Position numbers and translations under genes: made by a program. A DNA stretch of 37,958 nt from an uncultured Oscillospiraceae bacterium (GTDB taxonomy: Bacteria > Bacillota > Clostridia > Oscillospirales > Oscillospiraceae). Positions within the stretch are counted from its first letter, which is position 1, and every line of letters starts with the position of its first letter. Location: assembly GCA_905235655.1 (NCBI GenBank), contig CAJOMA010000001.1:1-37958 (forward strand). Reading direction: 5' to 3'. The notes under the pieces were generated by a model. The model was not told the origin of the DNA and ran no database searches. It saw only the letters and a program-made list of their open reading frames with translations. This document shows, piece by piece, positions 1-6,935 of this stretch.

Positions 1-3
1 ACG

Positions 4-80
4 CTTGCTTCGCAAGGATTTTGACTTACTGCGCAACTTGCACTCTACCGTATCTATATACGCCTACGAGTGCAAGTTGC
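4..80. repeat. inverted repeats in upstream spacer
   Basis: Two perfect stems are visible: a 5-bp stem with a 3-nt loop at 4-16, and a 13-bp stem (33-45 with 68-80) with a 22-nt loop. No convincing gene covers this stretch. They may be the 3' end of a transcription unit lying left of the window. Confidence 0.6.
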
Positions 81-109
81 TTGTCTTCCGAACTTTTTGA
101 CAGCCTGCC

Positions 110-175
110 AGCGTGTCGAAAAAAGGTTTTTCGACACGCTGAGAAGGACATCCGCGAGGATGTCCTTCTTCGTCT
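110..175 (+). terminator. two tandem perfect hairpins, probable terminators
   Basis: The first hairpin has a 14-bp perfect stem (110-123 with 127-140) and a 3-nt loop. The second has an 11-bp perfect stem (143-153 with 158-168) closed by a GCGA tetraloop, followed by a modest T-rich run. Together they would separate any gene left of the window from the tRNA. Terminator function is inferred from shape. Confidence 0.55.
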
Positions 176-231
176 TGGAGAGAACGCAAAATGAGGAAAA
201 CGAAAAAATACGGAAATTGCAAAAATAATCC

Positions 232-260
232 TTGCATTTCCTGTTTGCATCTGTTATAAT
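232..260 (+). promoter_or_regulatory. promoter of tRNA-Ala
   Basis: TTGCAT at 232-237, a 17-bp spacer and a perfect TATAAT at 255-260 lie 36 bp before the tRNA. This is close to the housekeeping sigma consensus. Confidence 0.8.
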
Positions 261-295
261 TCTTTTGCGCGTTAGAAATCGCGCCAAGTGAATAT

Positions 296-371
<76 letters not shown>

Positions 372-373
372 CG

Positions 374-417
374 AAAAAGTTCTGAAATCAGAAGATTTCA
401 GGGCTTTTTCTTTTCTT
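374..417 (+). terminator. element-supplied terminator for the tRNA
   Basis: An 8-bp stem (382-389 with 394-401) and an outer 6-bp A/T-rich helix (374-379 with 404-409) are followed by a long T-rich tract. It replaces the host's own terminator, which now lies beyond attR at 15372-15405. Confidence 0.75.
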
Positions 418-520
418 TTTCTTGCGAAAAAGTTGGTGCTCTTGAAGCCGTCAAGCGCTCTCCCAGCGCATATCTAACACTTTTTCTAACACCTATCAAA
501 CGGGGTTGTGATGTGCCAAA

Positions 521-1684
521 TCAGCCGGACAAGGCCTCCGCCATTGACAGTTTCCGCTTTGCGTCGAGATGACCGTAAATATTCGCCGTGGTCTTAATGT
601 CGCTGTGACCGAGCCATTCCTGCACGTCCTTGAGCGAAAAGCCGAGATTCAGCAGATTGCTCGCGGCGCTGTGGCGGAGTTCGTGGAAGCGGATTTTCGG
701 CATCCCCGCCGCCTTGAGCAGTTTCGGAAACTTGCCTGCCACGTAGTCCGGCGAGAAAGGTCTGCCGTCCGGCCAGCGGAACACATAGTCGCTGTCCCGG
801 TATTCCTTGCCGAAAAACTGCCGATCTTTCGATTGCTGCGCTTTCATATCCAGCAGCAGCTGCTTGACGTCCGGCGTCATCGGGAAAGACCGGCGGCTGG
901 AAGTGTTCTTGGTCTTGTCCTTTGCGACGACCGTCATGACCTTCGACACCGTGCGGCGGATCGTAATGGTCTCCGCCTCAAAGTTGACGCAGTCCCAGCA
1001 AAGTCCCAGCGCCTCGCTGCGGCGCAGTCCGAACAGCGCGGTCAGTCGGATCAGCGGGTAAAGCGGCTCGTCTTTGATCTTCCCCAGAAACTCGTCGATC
1101 TGCGACTTGGAATAGAAGTTTGCCTCGAAGCGCTCGCACGTCGGCAGCTTCACGAACTGGCAGGGATTGTTCGGGATCATTCCCTCCGACACGCAGTAGA
1201 GCAGCGTCTGGTTGAGAATGTTCTTGATGAGCTTCAAAGTGCGCGGCGACAGACCGCCCTTGCCGTCCATCCTGCCGGATCTTGCCTTTTCGTTGATATA
1301 GACCTGCAGGTTGTTCTTCGTGATCTCGCAGAGCAGGAAGTTATTGTCGCGAAAATACGGCAGGATTTGGCGCTTCATCAGCAATTCATAGCCCTGCTTC
1401 GTTACCGCGTCGATGGGATGCTCGAAGTCGGCGCATTTTTCCTGGTACCACAGCTTGATCGCGTCTTCAAAGCGCATCGTCGCGCGGCTCGCCTCCTGCT
1501 CTGCGCGGAGCTCCTCGGCTTCTTCATATTCCTTGAGCGTTTCGCGCAGCAGTTTCTGCGCACGAGTCTTGTTGCCCTTCACGGGAAGATCGGTCGAGAT
1601 CCATTTCGGCTTGCGTTTTCCGTTTTCATAAGTGTTGAGAACAATATAATACTTGTTGTATTTGATTTGCAGACTGCCTGTCAT
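521..1684 (-). CDS. int: tyrosine-family integrase
   Basis: About 387 residues, a normal size for Tn916/phage-type integrases. The N-terminal part (MTGSLQIKYNKYYIVLNTYE) looks like the AP2-like arm-binding domain, followed by a SAM-like core-binding domain. The catalytic domain shows the first Arg in ALFGLRRSEALG, the H-x-x-R box in FHELRHSAAS, and the C-terminal Tyr in TTANIYGHLD after a WLGH motif. It should catalyse integration and excision at the tRNA-Ala core, whose attL copy lies 150 bp beyond its stop codon. I chose the ATG at 1684 because AGAAAGGAG sits just upstream; a longer reading to 1849 has no such site. Probably cotranscribed with the excisionase-like gene upstream. Confidence 0.93.
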   Translation of the reverse strand: MTGSLQIKYNKYYIVLNTYENGKRKPKWISTDLPVKGNKTRAQKLLRETLKEYEEAEELRAEQEASRATMRFEDAIKLWYQEKCADFEHPIDAVTKQGYELLMKRQILPYFRDNNFLLCEITKNNLQVYINEKARSGRMDGKGGLSPRTLKLIKNILNQTLLYCVSEGMIPNNPCQFVKLPTCERFEANFYSKSQIDEFLGKIKDEPLYPLIRLTALFGLRRSEALGLCWDCVNFEAETITIRRTVSKVMTVVAKDKTKNTSSRRSFPMTPDVKQLLLDMKAQQSKDRQFFGKEYRDSDYVFRWPDGRPFSPDYVAGKFPKLLKAAGMPKIRFHELRHSAASNLLNLGFSLKDVQEWLGHSDIKTTANIYGHLDAKRKLSMAEALSG

Positions 1685-1767
1685 ATAAACTCCTTTCTGT
1701 TGACAGGATGAATCGTCCGCCGTTGCAATTCTATTATACAATGCAGCGGCGGACAATTCAAGCGAGA

Positions 1768-2010
1768 TCAACTGGCTTTTTCGTCGCCTACCAGAAATTT
1801 CAGCACATCTTTTTTGCGGATGCGGATGGCGGTGCCGATCCTGCGGCACGGCAGCTCGCCGTCGCGTATCAGCTTATAGATCGTGTTCTTGCAGACGGAA
1901 AGCAATTCCGCTGCTTGCAGCACGTTCAGTACGTCGGGATAATCCTTGAACTGCGTTTTGGGGAAAGCCGGACGCTCCGGCTGCGGGGTGAGAAATTGAA
2001 TATTCGGCAA
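1768..2010 (-). CDS. xis: excisionase-like HTH protein
   Basis: 80 residues with one helix-turn-helix of the MerR/excisionase type (about residues 28-75: VLNVLQAAELLSVCKNTIYK, then a wing with CRRIGTAIRIRKKD). Proteins of this kind next to a tyrosine integrase usually bind att DNA and tip the reaction toward excision. The start is TTG at 2010; a GGAGG at 2019-2023 with 8-nt spacing supports it over any ATG. The integrase begins 83 bp downstream in the same direction. An inverted GTAC-rich repeat at 2057-2130 lies just upstream and could be its binding site or promoter region. Confidence 0.85.
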   Translation of the reverse strand: MPNIQFLTPQPERPAFPKTQFKDYPDVLNVLQAAELLSVCKNTIYKLIRDGELPCRRIGTAIRIRKKDVLKFLVGDEKAS

Positions 2011-2056
2011 AGATAATACCTCCTGTTATCTTGAGAATTCGGAACAAGTGAAAACT

Positions 2057-2130
2057 TCCGTACTTGCGTACATACGTACCGCTTCCTGCGCCCTGCGTCG
2101 GCTTTTGGTACGCAAGTACGCTTGTACGGA
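2057..2130. repeat. GTAC-rich imperfect inverted repeat
   Basis: Two 24-nt arms (2057-2080 and 2107-2130) match as inverted repeats at about 20 of 24 positions, and each holds several GTAC or CGTAC units. The segment lies between the excisionase and helicase genes. An operator, an excisionase site or a replication iteron region are all possible; the sequence alone does not decide. Confidence 0.7.
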
Positions 2131-2153
2131 TGATTTAATATACCGGCGTTGTT

Positions 2154-3443
2154 TTATGCCTGCGGCAGACGGATGCCCAGGAAGCCCCGGACGCGCTTCC
2201 CGCCGAACAGGCGGATGTTGTTCGTGGATTCCAGATGGTATTCGTCCTGATGCTCCGTCAGGAACTGGCTGAAGCTCCGCGGCGAGTACGGCTTGTGTGC
2301 GTTATCCTCGCACCAGTTCTGATAAACGGCATAGAGCTGTTTGGAGCTGGCTTCTGCGTCTGCCTTGAATTCGAAGTAGCCGTCGGATCGCAGGAATTCG
2401 ACGATGTTGTTGCCGTCGGAGATCGCCTCGTTCATATTTGCCCGGGTGCGTTCGCTGATCGTAAACTGATAGTTTTGCTCCAGCAGCCGCTGCAGGCCGT
2501 AGAAGCACCAGAGGAAGATGCCTTCCGCCTCGGCGGTCAGCTTTTCCGACAGATAGGGATCGTCCTTCCGGTTCGGATCTTTCCGCTTCGCGCTCAGGAT
2601 GATCTGCCTGCGGAAGAAGCCGTTGCTCCGGTCGTACAGCGCTTTGATCGTGCCGTTCCCGAAGCCCAAAAACCGGGAATAGAGTTCGCCCTGATAACTC
2701 TGCTTGCTCTTGCGCTCCAGATCAAGCGGGATGTCTGCGGTGATGATCATTTTCAGATAATTCGTTTCCGGCAGGCCTTCCATCTGCATATCGTCGTCCA
2801 CCATCACGAGCGCGTGTTCCAGATCGGCGCGGGCGAAGCGGTTGGTCTCCACCTTGGCGAGATTGCCGTTGACCATATTGGAGCCGAAGACGGACCGCAT
2901 CACAACGCCGATGCGGGATTTTCCCTCGCCGCCGCGGCCGATGATCATCAGCATTTTCTGCGCTCGTGTGGTCGGGATCAGGCAGTAGCCGATGAACTCC
3001 TGCAGGGTGAAGATGTCCTCCACTTCCAGAAGCTGATCGAGGAAAGAGATCCAGACGCCGGGATAGCAAACATCCGGGTTGTACCGGACGGGCAGGCGGT
3101 TGCGGCAGATCTCCTTTTCCTCCGTAAATCTGCCGTCGAGAAAGAGCGTGCCGTTCGCTACATGGATGCGGTCTGCCTGCACCGGCAGTTCGGAAAGATA
3201 CGCTTCGGAGCGAAGCACGCCGATGAGATTGTCGGTCTTTTTTGCAAGGCCGGCAGTCACCCAGGGAGAGAGTTCGTCGTAGATCGCTTTCCGCAGTACG
3301 GTTTCGTCGCCGATCCGTCCGTCCACCGTGAAAAAGCTGTTGTTGACGCAGACCATCGGGTGCCGTTTCAGAAAGTCTTTGCAAAAAGCGACTTCATTGA
3401 CTTTGCCGCCGTCGTACCATTCGGGAAATTCGTTGTTGTTCAA
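2154..3443 (-). CDS. P4/D5-family replicative helicase (primase C-terminal type)
   Basis: 429 residues resembling the C-terminal half of phage P4 alpha / poxvirus D5 primase-helicases. A Walker A loop is visible in IIGRGGEGKSRIG (about residue 170), a Walker B-like HALVMVDDDMQ about 50 residues later, then a sensor region with RFLGFGNGTIKAL and a C-terminal winged-helix-like segment (KQLYAVYQNWCEDN). No N-terminal primase domain is present, so it probably unwinds the element origin and relies on a host primase. The start is TTG at 3443, with GGAGG 8 nt upstream. It suggests the element replicates at some stage, for example after excision. Confidence 0.85.
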   Translation of the reverse strand: MNNNEFPEWYDGGKVNEVAFCKDFLKRHPMVCVNNSFFTVDGRIGDETVLRKAIYDELSPWVTAGLAKKTDNLIGVLRSEAYLSELPVQADRIHVANGTLFLDGRFTEEKEICRNRLPVRYNPDVCYPGVWISFLDQLLEVEDIFTLQEFIGYCLIPTTRAQKMLMIIGRGGEGKSRIGVVMRSVFGSNMVNGNLAKVETNRFARADLEHALVMVDDDMQMEGLPETNYLKMIITADIPLDLERKSKQSYQGELYSRFLGFGNGTIKALYDRSNGFFRRQIILSAKRKDPNRKDDPYLSEKLTAEAEGIFLWCFYGLQRLLEQNYQFTISERTRANMNEAISDGNNIVEFLRSDGYFEFKADAEASSKQLYAVYQNWCEDNAHKPYSPRSFSQFLTEHQDEYHLESTNNIRLFGGKRVRGFLGIRLPQA

Positions 3444-3519
3444 TTACCATTCCTCCATAAGGGTTTGTTTTGTGAAAATATGAAATTGTCAAGGTGCACG
3501 GACGCGGTGGTCAAGGATA

Positions 3520-3537
3520 CGCTGCGACGTCGCAGCG
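3520..3537. repeat. 18-bp perfect palindrome
   Basis: A self-complementary sequence centred on gcgac|gtcgc, about 80 bp upstream of the helicase start. It could be an operator for a dimeric repressor or part of an origin. Function unknown. Confidence 0.5.
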
Positions 3538-3552
3538 CCAGGTTTTACGCAT

Positions 3553-3586
3553 AAGAAAAGCTCCTTTCGCGCGAAGCGGAAGGAGC
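3553..3586 (-). terminator. terminator downstream of zinc-ribbon gene
   Basis: An 11-bp stem with a 5-nt loop (3560-3570 with 3576-3586), followed on the minus strand by TTTTCTT. It lies about 140 bp past the stop codon of the 3729-4019 gene and ahead of the helicase gene. Confidence 0.75.
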
Positions 3587-3592
3587 CTGATT

Positions 3593-3721
3593 TATAGCAT
3601 CGTATGATGGGCGGAGCGTAAAAAACACCGCACGACAACAGAGCATAGTCTCCTATGCTTGTCCATCATACGGTGCCTGGGTAGTCTCGGCTGTTCAGGC
3701 CGGCTCCGCTTACTCGCTATA
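3593..3721. other. pseudoknot-capable structured segment (candidate RNA or origin)
   Basis: Intergenic DNA with nested and crossing complementarity. A 14-bp helix (3597-3610 with 3663-3676) encloses a 7-bp hairpin (3642-3648 with 3653-3659). A 7-bp helix (3611-3617 with 3703-3709) crosses the first helix to make a pseudoknot. A 4-bp hairpin (3688-3691 with 3699-3702) abuts it, and tatagc/gctata closes the ends. It may be a structured RNA on either strand, or a single-stranded origin or oriT next to the helicase gene. I could not assign it to a known RNA family. Confidence 0.45.
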
Positions 3722-3728
3722 ATGTGAT

Positions 3729-4019
3729 CTAATATTGATTTTGGTCTTGTTCAAGGGCTTTCAATCTGCCAAGGTATTTTGATGTATAGAAATAGCCCAA
3801 ATTCACAATAGCAGTGCCCTTGCACTTCCGGCATTTCACGCGAAGATGCCCGCTTGTGTCGCTGAATACGTGCGTTAAGGGAAAATGGCAGTAAGGACAT
3901 TTTACTTCCCGTTCCGTCAGATTAACACATTCCTCGGTCGAGATTCTCATAAAATACTCAACCTTTTCCGGGACGGGTGCGCTCTGAAACTTCGGTTTGC
4001 GGTTAGCTTCCATTTTCAT
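3729..4019 (-). CDS. small zinc-ribbon protein
   Basis: About 96 residues. The centre holds two CXXC pairs, VKCPYCHFPL and VKCRKCKG, spaced as in a zinc ribbon of the Com / Cys-rich KTR kind seen on phages and conjugative elements. The flanks are charged and there is no membrane segment, so a cytoplasmic nucleic-acid or protein-binding role is likely. ATG at 4019 is chosen; an in-frame GTG at 4022 is also possible. No clear ribosome site precedes it. It overlaps the end of the 30-codon reading frame at 4003-4095, which suggests coupled translation. A terminator follows at 3553-3586. Exact function unknown. Confidence 0.7.
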   Translation of the reverse strand: MKMEANRKPKFQSAPVPEKVEYFMRISTEECVNLTEREVKCPYCHFPLTHVFSDTSGHLRVKCRKCKGTAIVNLGYFYTSKYLGRLKALEQDQNQY

Positions 4020-4095
4020 CACCGAACCATCTGAGCCGCCTGCGCTCCGGATAATCTCCGAAGCGTGTTAGAACGCGCGTTATTTTGCTGTTCAT
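4003..4095 (-). CDS. 30-residue small protein, unknown
   Basis: A short basic reading frame beginning MNSKITRVLTRFGDYPERRR. Support comes from AGGGAG eight bases before the ATG, a full-consensus promoter 61 bp upstream, and a 17-bp overlap with the zinc-ribbon gene in another frame. It may be a genuine small DNA-binding or regulatory peptide, or a leader that drives translation of the zinc-ribbon gene. I do not recognise a family. Confidence 0.5.
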   Translation of the reverse strand: MNSKITRVLTRFGDYPERRRLRWFGDENGS

Positions 4096-4155
4096 TGCAT
4101 CACTCCCTAAAGAACAGAACGGTTATTTACGAACAAATGTTTGATTGCGATGTCA

Positions 4156-4184
4156 TTATAATCCAGTCGGAGAGCATTGTCAAT
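4156..4184 (-). promoter_or_regulatory. consensus promoter for the 4095-3729 pair
   Basis: On the minus strand, TTGACA (4179-4184), a 17-bp spacer and TATAAT (4156-4161): a perfect housekeeping promoter, unusually strong for a mobile-element accessory gene. Confidence 0.88.
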
Positions 4185-4572
4185 AGGTTTTTTTCAAAAA
4201 AATTCTCGTGTCAGTTTTTGCGGACACATAGCGTCCGATAATTGCAGTGGAAGCGCCCGAGGCGCTGATTTTGCCCTTGTCATCCATCCGATCATCGACT
4301 ATAATGGAACTATACCAAAGAAAGTAGAAATCTCGACAAATCGGGATTTGAAATCCCCGAAATCATAGGCATCCGCCAGTGATTATAGGGCTTTAATGAA
4401 ATCCTCTGAAACCGTTGAAAACAAAGGATTTTCCGCAATATGCTCACCGAATCCCTTTATTAATTGTTACACCATTTCAACGACGCCCCGGCTACTCATA
4501 AGGGCAAAAGCAAGGGCAAGAAAAATCCTTAACAGGATATAACAAGGTGTGGCAATCGGGAGACTGTGACAT
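4185..4572. other. non-coding stretch without recognisable gene
   Basis: AT-rich spacer with frequent stops in all frames. A short inverted repeat CGGAC/GTCCG lies near 4220-4236. Decayed coding sequence from an older insertion is possible, but I see no reliable homology. Confidence 0.4.
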
Positions 4573-4641
4573 ATGTGCGAATACATCAACGACGCTAGAA
4601 TCCACTGTCTTGGCGCGATTAAAGCAACTATGTCGAGGTAA
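4573..4641 (+). CDS. 22-residue reading frame, possibly a remnant
   Basis: Starts MCEYINDARIHCLG and ends in ATMSR, with GGGAG ten bases upstream. It stops a few bases before the ATG of the next gene. It may be a real small protein coupled to that gene, or the remains of a longer one. Weak evidence. Confidence 0.25.
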   Translation: MCEYINDARIHCLGAIKATMSR

Positions 4642-4646
4642 CCGTT

Positions 4647-4832
4647 ATGAAGCAAATCACAATTAAAGAATACGAAGAGTGGCAAAAAAACAAAGCTGAG
4701 AAGGCAAAAGGCCATATCCTGCTGCCAGATACTGTCCGGTTCATCTGCGAGGCCAACGGCTATGACGCTGAGAAGATTGGTCAGCACTTCCTTGAAATTC
4801 TACCGCAGATCTGCCCACCCGAGCAGAAATAA
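4647..4832 (+). CDS. 61-residue conserved small protein of mobile elements
   Basis: A charged protein, MKQITIKEYEEWQKNKAEKA followed by LLPDTVRFICEANGYDAEKI and a short acidic helix, with no membrane segment. GAGG with 8-nt spacing supports the ATG. Its last 40 codons recur, 5'-truncated, at 7841-7963, and most of the differences lie at third positions. The protein part has thus been kept under selection in two lineages. It sits convergent to the gene on its right with a shared terminator. I do not recognise a named family; the second copy beside a serine-recombinase tail suggests a Tn4451-like element origin. Confidence 0.65.
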   Translation: MKQITIKEYEEWQKNKAEKAKGHILLPDTVRFICEANGYDAEKIGQHFLEILPQICPPEQK

Positions 4833-4884
4833 TAAAACGCCTCCGACCCGATGTGGTTCAGAGGCGTTGCTGCGTTTATGAGAT
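4710..4884. repeat. 175-bp direct repeat, copy 1 (left border of RiPP cargo)
   Basis: Contains the 3' end of the 4647 gene and its terminator, and stops exactly at the stop codon of the convergent oxidoreductase gene. It matches 7841-8015 without gaps; I count 17 differences by hand, about 90% identity. Confidence 0.9.
4836..4868. terminator. bidirectional terminator between convergent genes
   Basis: An 8-bp stem AACGCCTC/GAGGCGTT with a 17-nt loop. On the minus strand it is followed by TTTTATT, ending the oxidoreductase operon. The same hairpin recurs at 7967-7999. Confidence 0.75.
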
Positions 4885-5834
4885 CAATCCATAACTACGA
4901 CTATCTTTCCGTCTACACCTTTTTCTTGAGCTTTGATGGCCCGTTTTATGTTTGAAAACTTAAAGGAGGCGCCTATAAAAGGAGTAATATTGTGCTCGTC
5001 GATAAAGGCAAAAATCTTGTCTATTGTAGCCTGAGTGGGATAGTTTGAGAAAAAACCGGTGAGATAACATCCGTTCGGTATTTCCTTTATCGGATCAAAT
5101 CCGTTCAAATAATATTCTCCACCTAATATTCCGGTATTACAAACGATTCCTCCGTGGTAAAGATGACTGAGAGAATTTCTGATTGTCTTCGGGCCAATTA
5201 GCTCTAATATCTTATTTGCATAAAGTCCGTCCGGCAGTTTGTTTGCAGGATCAAAGACAGCTTCACATCCGAGGTCGGTGATCAGATGCATTTTCTCTCT
5301 TTTGTGCGTTGTACCGTACACTTTGCATCCGAGTGCTGTTGCGATTTGCATGGCGGCATATCCCAGCGCAGAAGTAGCACCTCTGATAAGCAGTATATCG
5401 GTCGGTTGCAGGTTCAGGCATTCAAACAAAGACCCCCATGCCGTAAAAAAGGTCTCCGGAATTGCTGCAAGATGTTCCGCATCAAGATTTGAAGAGATGT
5501 GAAACACTTTCTGTACAGGCAAGATGGCATATTCTTCATAGGAACCGTTAAAATTCCTTCCGAGTCCGCCCATCAGAGAACAGACCAGATCACCCTTTTC
5601 AAAACCGTCATCAAGTGAGTCCTCAACAATTCCCACGCATTCAATCCCCGGTACGATCGGCTTCTTGATATAATCTGCACGAATTTCATTGACACGAAGC
5701 ACGAGCTCCGAGTGGTTCATGCCAAAGGCTATTATTTTTACGAGTATCCATCCTTTTCTGGCCTTCGGCATTTCAAGATCTTCAAGGACAATATCGTCAC
5801 TGTTGGCAACATCTTTTAAGACTACAGCTTTCAT
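4884..5834 (-). CDS. MDR-family (quinone oxidoreductase-like) NAD(P)H-dependent oxidoreductase
   Basis: 316 residues of the medium-chain dehydrogenase/reductase fold. The N-terminal GroES-like domain holds KIIAFGMNHSELVLR and PIVPGIECVGIVE; the Rossmann domain has IRGATSALGYAAMQIATALG. The zinc ligands of classic alcohol dehydrogenases are absent, so it belongs with the zinc-less quinone-reductase group that reduces carbonyls or conjugated double bonds. Its ATG overlaps the stop of the maturase gene by 4 bp (ATGA), so the two are translationally coupled. That suggests a tailoring step on the modified peptide, for instance a reduction, though this is inference. The gene is visibly AT-richer than the host genes right of the element. 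Its stop codon coincides with the edge of the 175-bp repeat. Confidence 0.82.
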   Translation of the reverse strand: MKAVVLKDVANSDDIVLEDLEMPKARKGWILVKIIAFGMNHSELVLRVNEIRADYIKKPIVPGIECVGIVEDSLDDGFEKGDLVCSLMGGLGRNFNGSYEEYAILPVQKVFHISSNLDAEHLAAIPETFFTAWGSLFECLNLQPTDILLIRGATSALGYAAMQIATALGCKVYGTTHKREKMHLITDLGCEAVFDPANKLPDGLYANKILELIGPKTIRNSLSHLYHGGIVCNTGILGGEYYLNGFDPIKEIPNGCYLTGFFSNYPTQATIDKIFAFIDEHNITPFIGASFKFSNIKRAIKAQEKGVDGKIVVVMD

Positions 5835-6871
5835 TCTTCAACCTCCATCCAGCACTGCGGATCTGCGTCATACATATTATGTGTATATCCGTAGGTGACG
5901 GACGGACAGCCGCGACAGTATGCCTTCAGCTTGCATTTATTGCATTTTACAAATTTATCATACTGTCTGTATTCATCAAACCTTGATGATGTCCACAGGT
6001 CATACAGGTCCTCGGTCATTACCGATCCTATCTCTGATTCCATTCTCCGACAGGCGTAGACTGCTCCCGTCGGGAGGATCGTCACGTGGTTACGCCCGCA
6101 ATTACAACCATCTACAATGGCATTGGCAGGAAGGGCCTCATCCGGAGAAAACAATCCTTTTTCGTATTGATATAAAGTCCACAGATGATCCTTCAGCTGA
6201 TAAGTCGTTTTTGAGTCCTTGTGTGTCATGTAACGCTCGTAGCACTCATCCATATATGCCTTATACTCCTGTGGAGTCATGTGAATATCAGGATCATACG
6301 CTTTTTCAATGCTTGTCGGACAATAACGTCCAATTGCGTATACATCAACGCCAAGTTCATCGACCAGATCTATCAGGGCAGGGATCTCTTTATGATTTGT
6401 TTTGGAAACGGTAGACATGACCGCTGCCCACATTCCTGACTCTTTAATGAGTTTGATTGCCTTAAGTGTAGCCTTGAAGCTACCCGGTTTGCGGAACATA
6501 TCGTGCGTTTCTTCCAAGCCATCAAGGGAGACCTGATATTTGACGCAGCCGAGGTCATGCATTCTTTTGCAGACGTCCGCAGTCAGGTGGAACGGATTCC
6601 CCATGATGCAGAAGCGCAGCTCTTTTTCATGAAAATATTCAAGCAGTCTCCAGAAGTCCGGGTGAAGGATCGGATCGCCGCCAGTGAGATAGATATATGG
6701 TGTTCTGTTGATTCTGTCGCAGAAGTCGATGATCTGATCTGTGACATAAATCATATCCTCGAAGGGCATTGTGACGAGCGCAGGGTGCCCTTCAGAAAAA
6801 ATATAGCAATGCTTACACCGCTGATCGCATACGTCAGTGATGTGCCATTGGATCGCAAAATAACTCTTCAT
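5831..6871 (-). CDS. radical SAM/SPASM peptide maturase (ranthipeptide-type candidate)
   Basis: 346 residues. The radical SAM cluster motif CX3CX2C is C15, C19, C22 in DVCDQRCKHCYIF, followed by YLTGGDP for SAM binding and a TIM-barrel core (KYQVSLDGLEETHD). The C-terminal SPASM region binds auxiliary clusters: CNCGRNHVTILPTGAVYACR, then CNKCKLKAYCRGCP and a final PQCW. Such enzymes install thioether or carbon crosslinks in RiPP precursors. The protein begins right at the SAM domain, so no N-terminal RRE leader-binding domain is present. It lies 65 bp after the CX3D precursor and is coupled to the oxidoreductase. The nearest known chemistry is the Cys-to-Asp thioether of freyrasin (PapB); substrate assignment here is inference from the neighbour. 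Confidence 0.88.
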   Translation of the reverse strand: MKSYFAIQWHITDVCDQRCKHCYIFSEGHPALVTMPFEDMIYVTDQIIDFCDRINRTPYIYLTGGDPILHPDFWRLLEYFHEKELRFCIMGNPFHLTADVCKRMHDLGCVKYQVSLDGLEETHDMFRKPGSFKATLKAIKLIKESGMWAAVMSTVSKTNHKEIPALIDLVDELGVDVYAIGRYCPTSIEKAYDPDIHMTPQEYKAYMDECYERYMTHKDSKTTYQLKDHLWTLYQYEKGLFSPDEALPANAIVDGCNCGRNHVTILPTGAVYACRRMESEIGSVMTEDLYDLWTSSRFDEYRQYDKFVKCNKCKLKAYCRGCPSVTYGYTHNMYDADPQCWMEVEE

Positions 6872-6888
6872 ACTAAAAAACGCCTCTT

Positions 6889-6927
6889 GATAAAAACGAA
6901 GGCGTCAACTCGTCCGGAATTGACGCC
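6889..6927 (-). terminator. attenuating hairpin between precursor and maturase
   Basis: An 8-bp stem GGCGTCAA/TTGACGCC with an 11-nt loop (6901-6908 with 6920-6927), followed on the minus strand by TTCGTTTTTA. A partial terminator here would give much more precursor than enzyme mRNA, a common arrangement in RiPP operons. Confidence 0.7.
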
Positions 6928-6935
6928 TTGCTTCT

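Noticed and set aside
569-1711. Plus-strand open frame opposite the integrase
   Set aside because: Pure mirror of the integrase gene, which carries all catalytic motifs; no ribosome site.
2235-3554. Plus-strand open frame opposite the helicase
   Set aside because: Mirror frame; the minus strand encodes the Walker motifs and has a supported start.
3593-3721. HDV-like ribozyme
   Set aside because: Helix order is similar, but the first helix is twice too long and the catalytic cytosine joint between the last hairpin and the second helix is absent.
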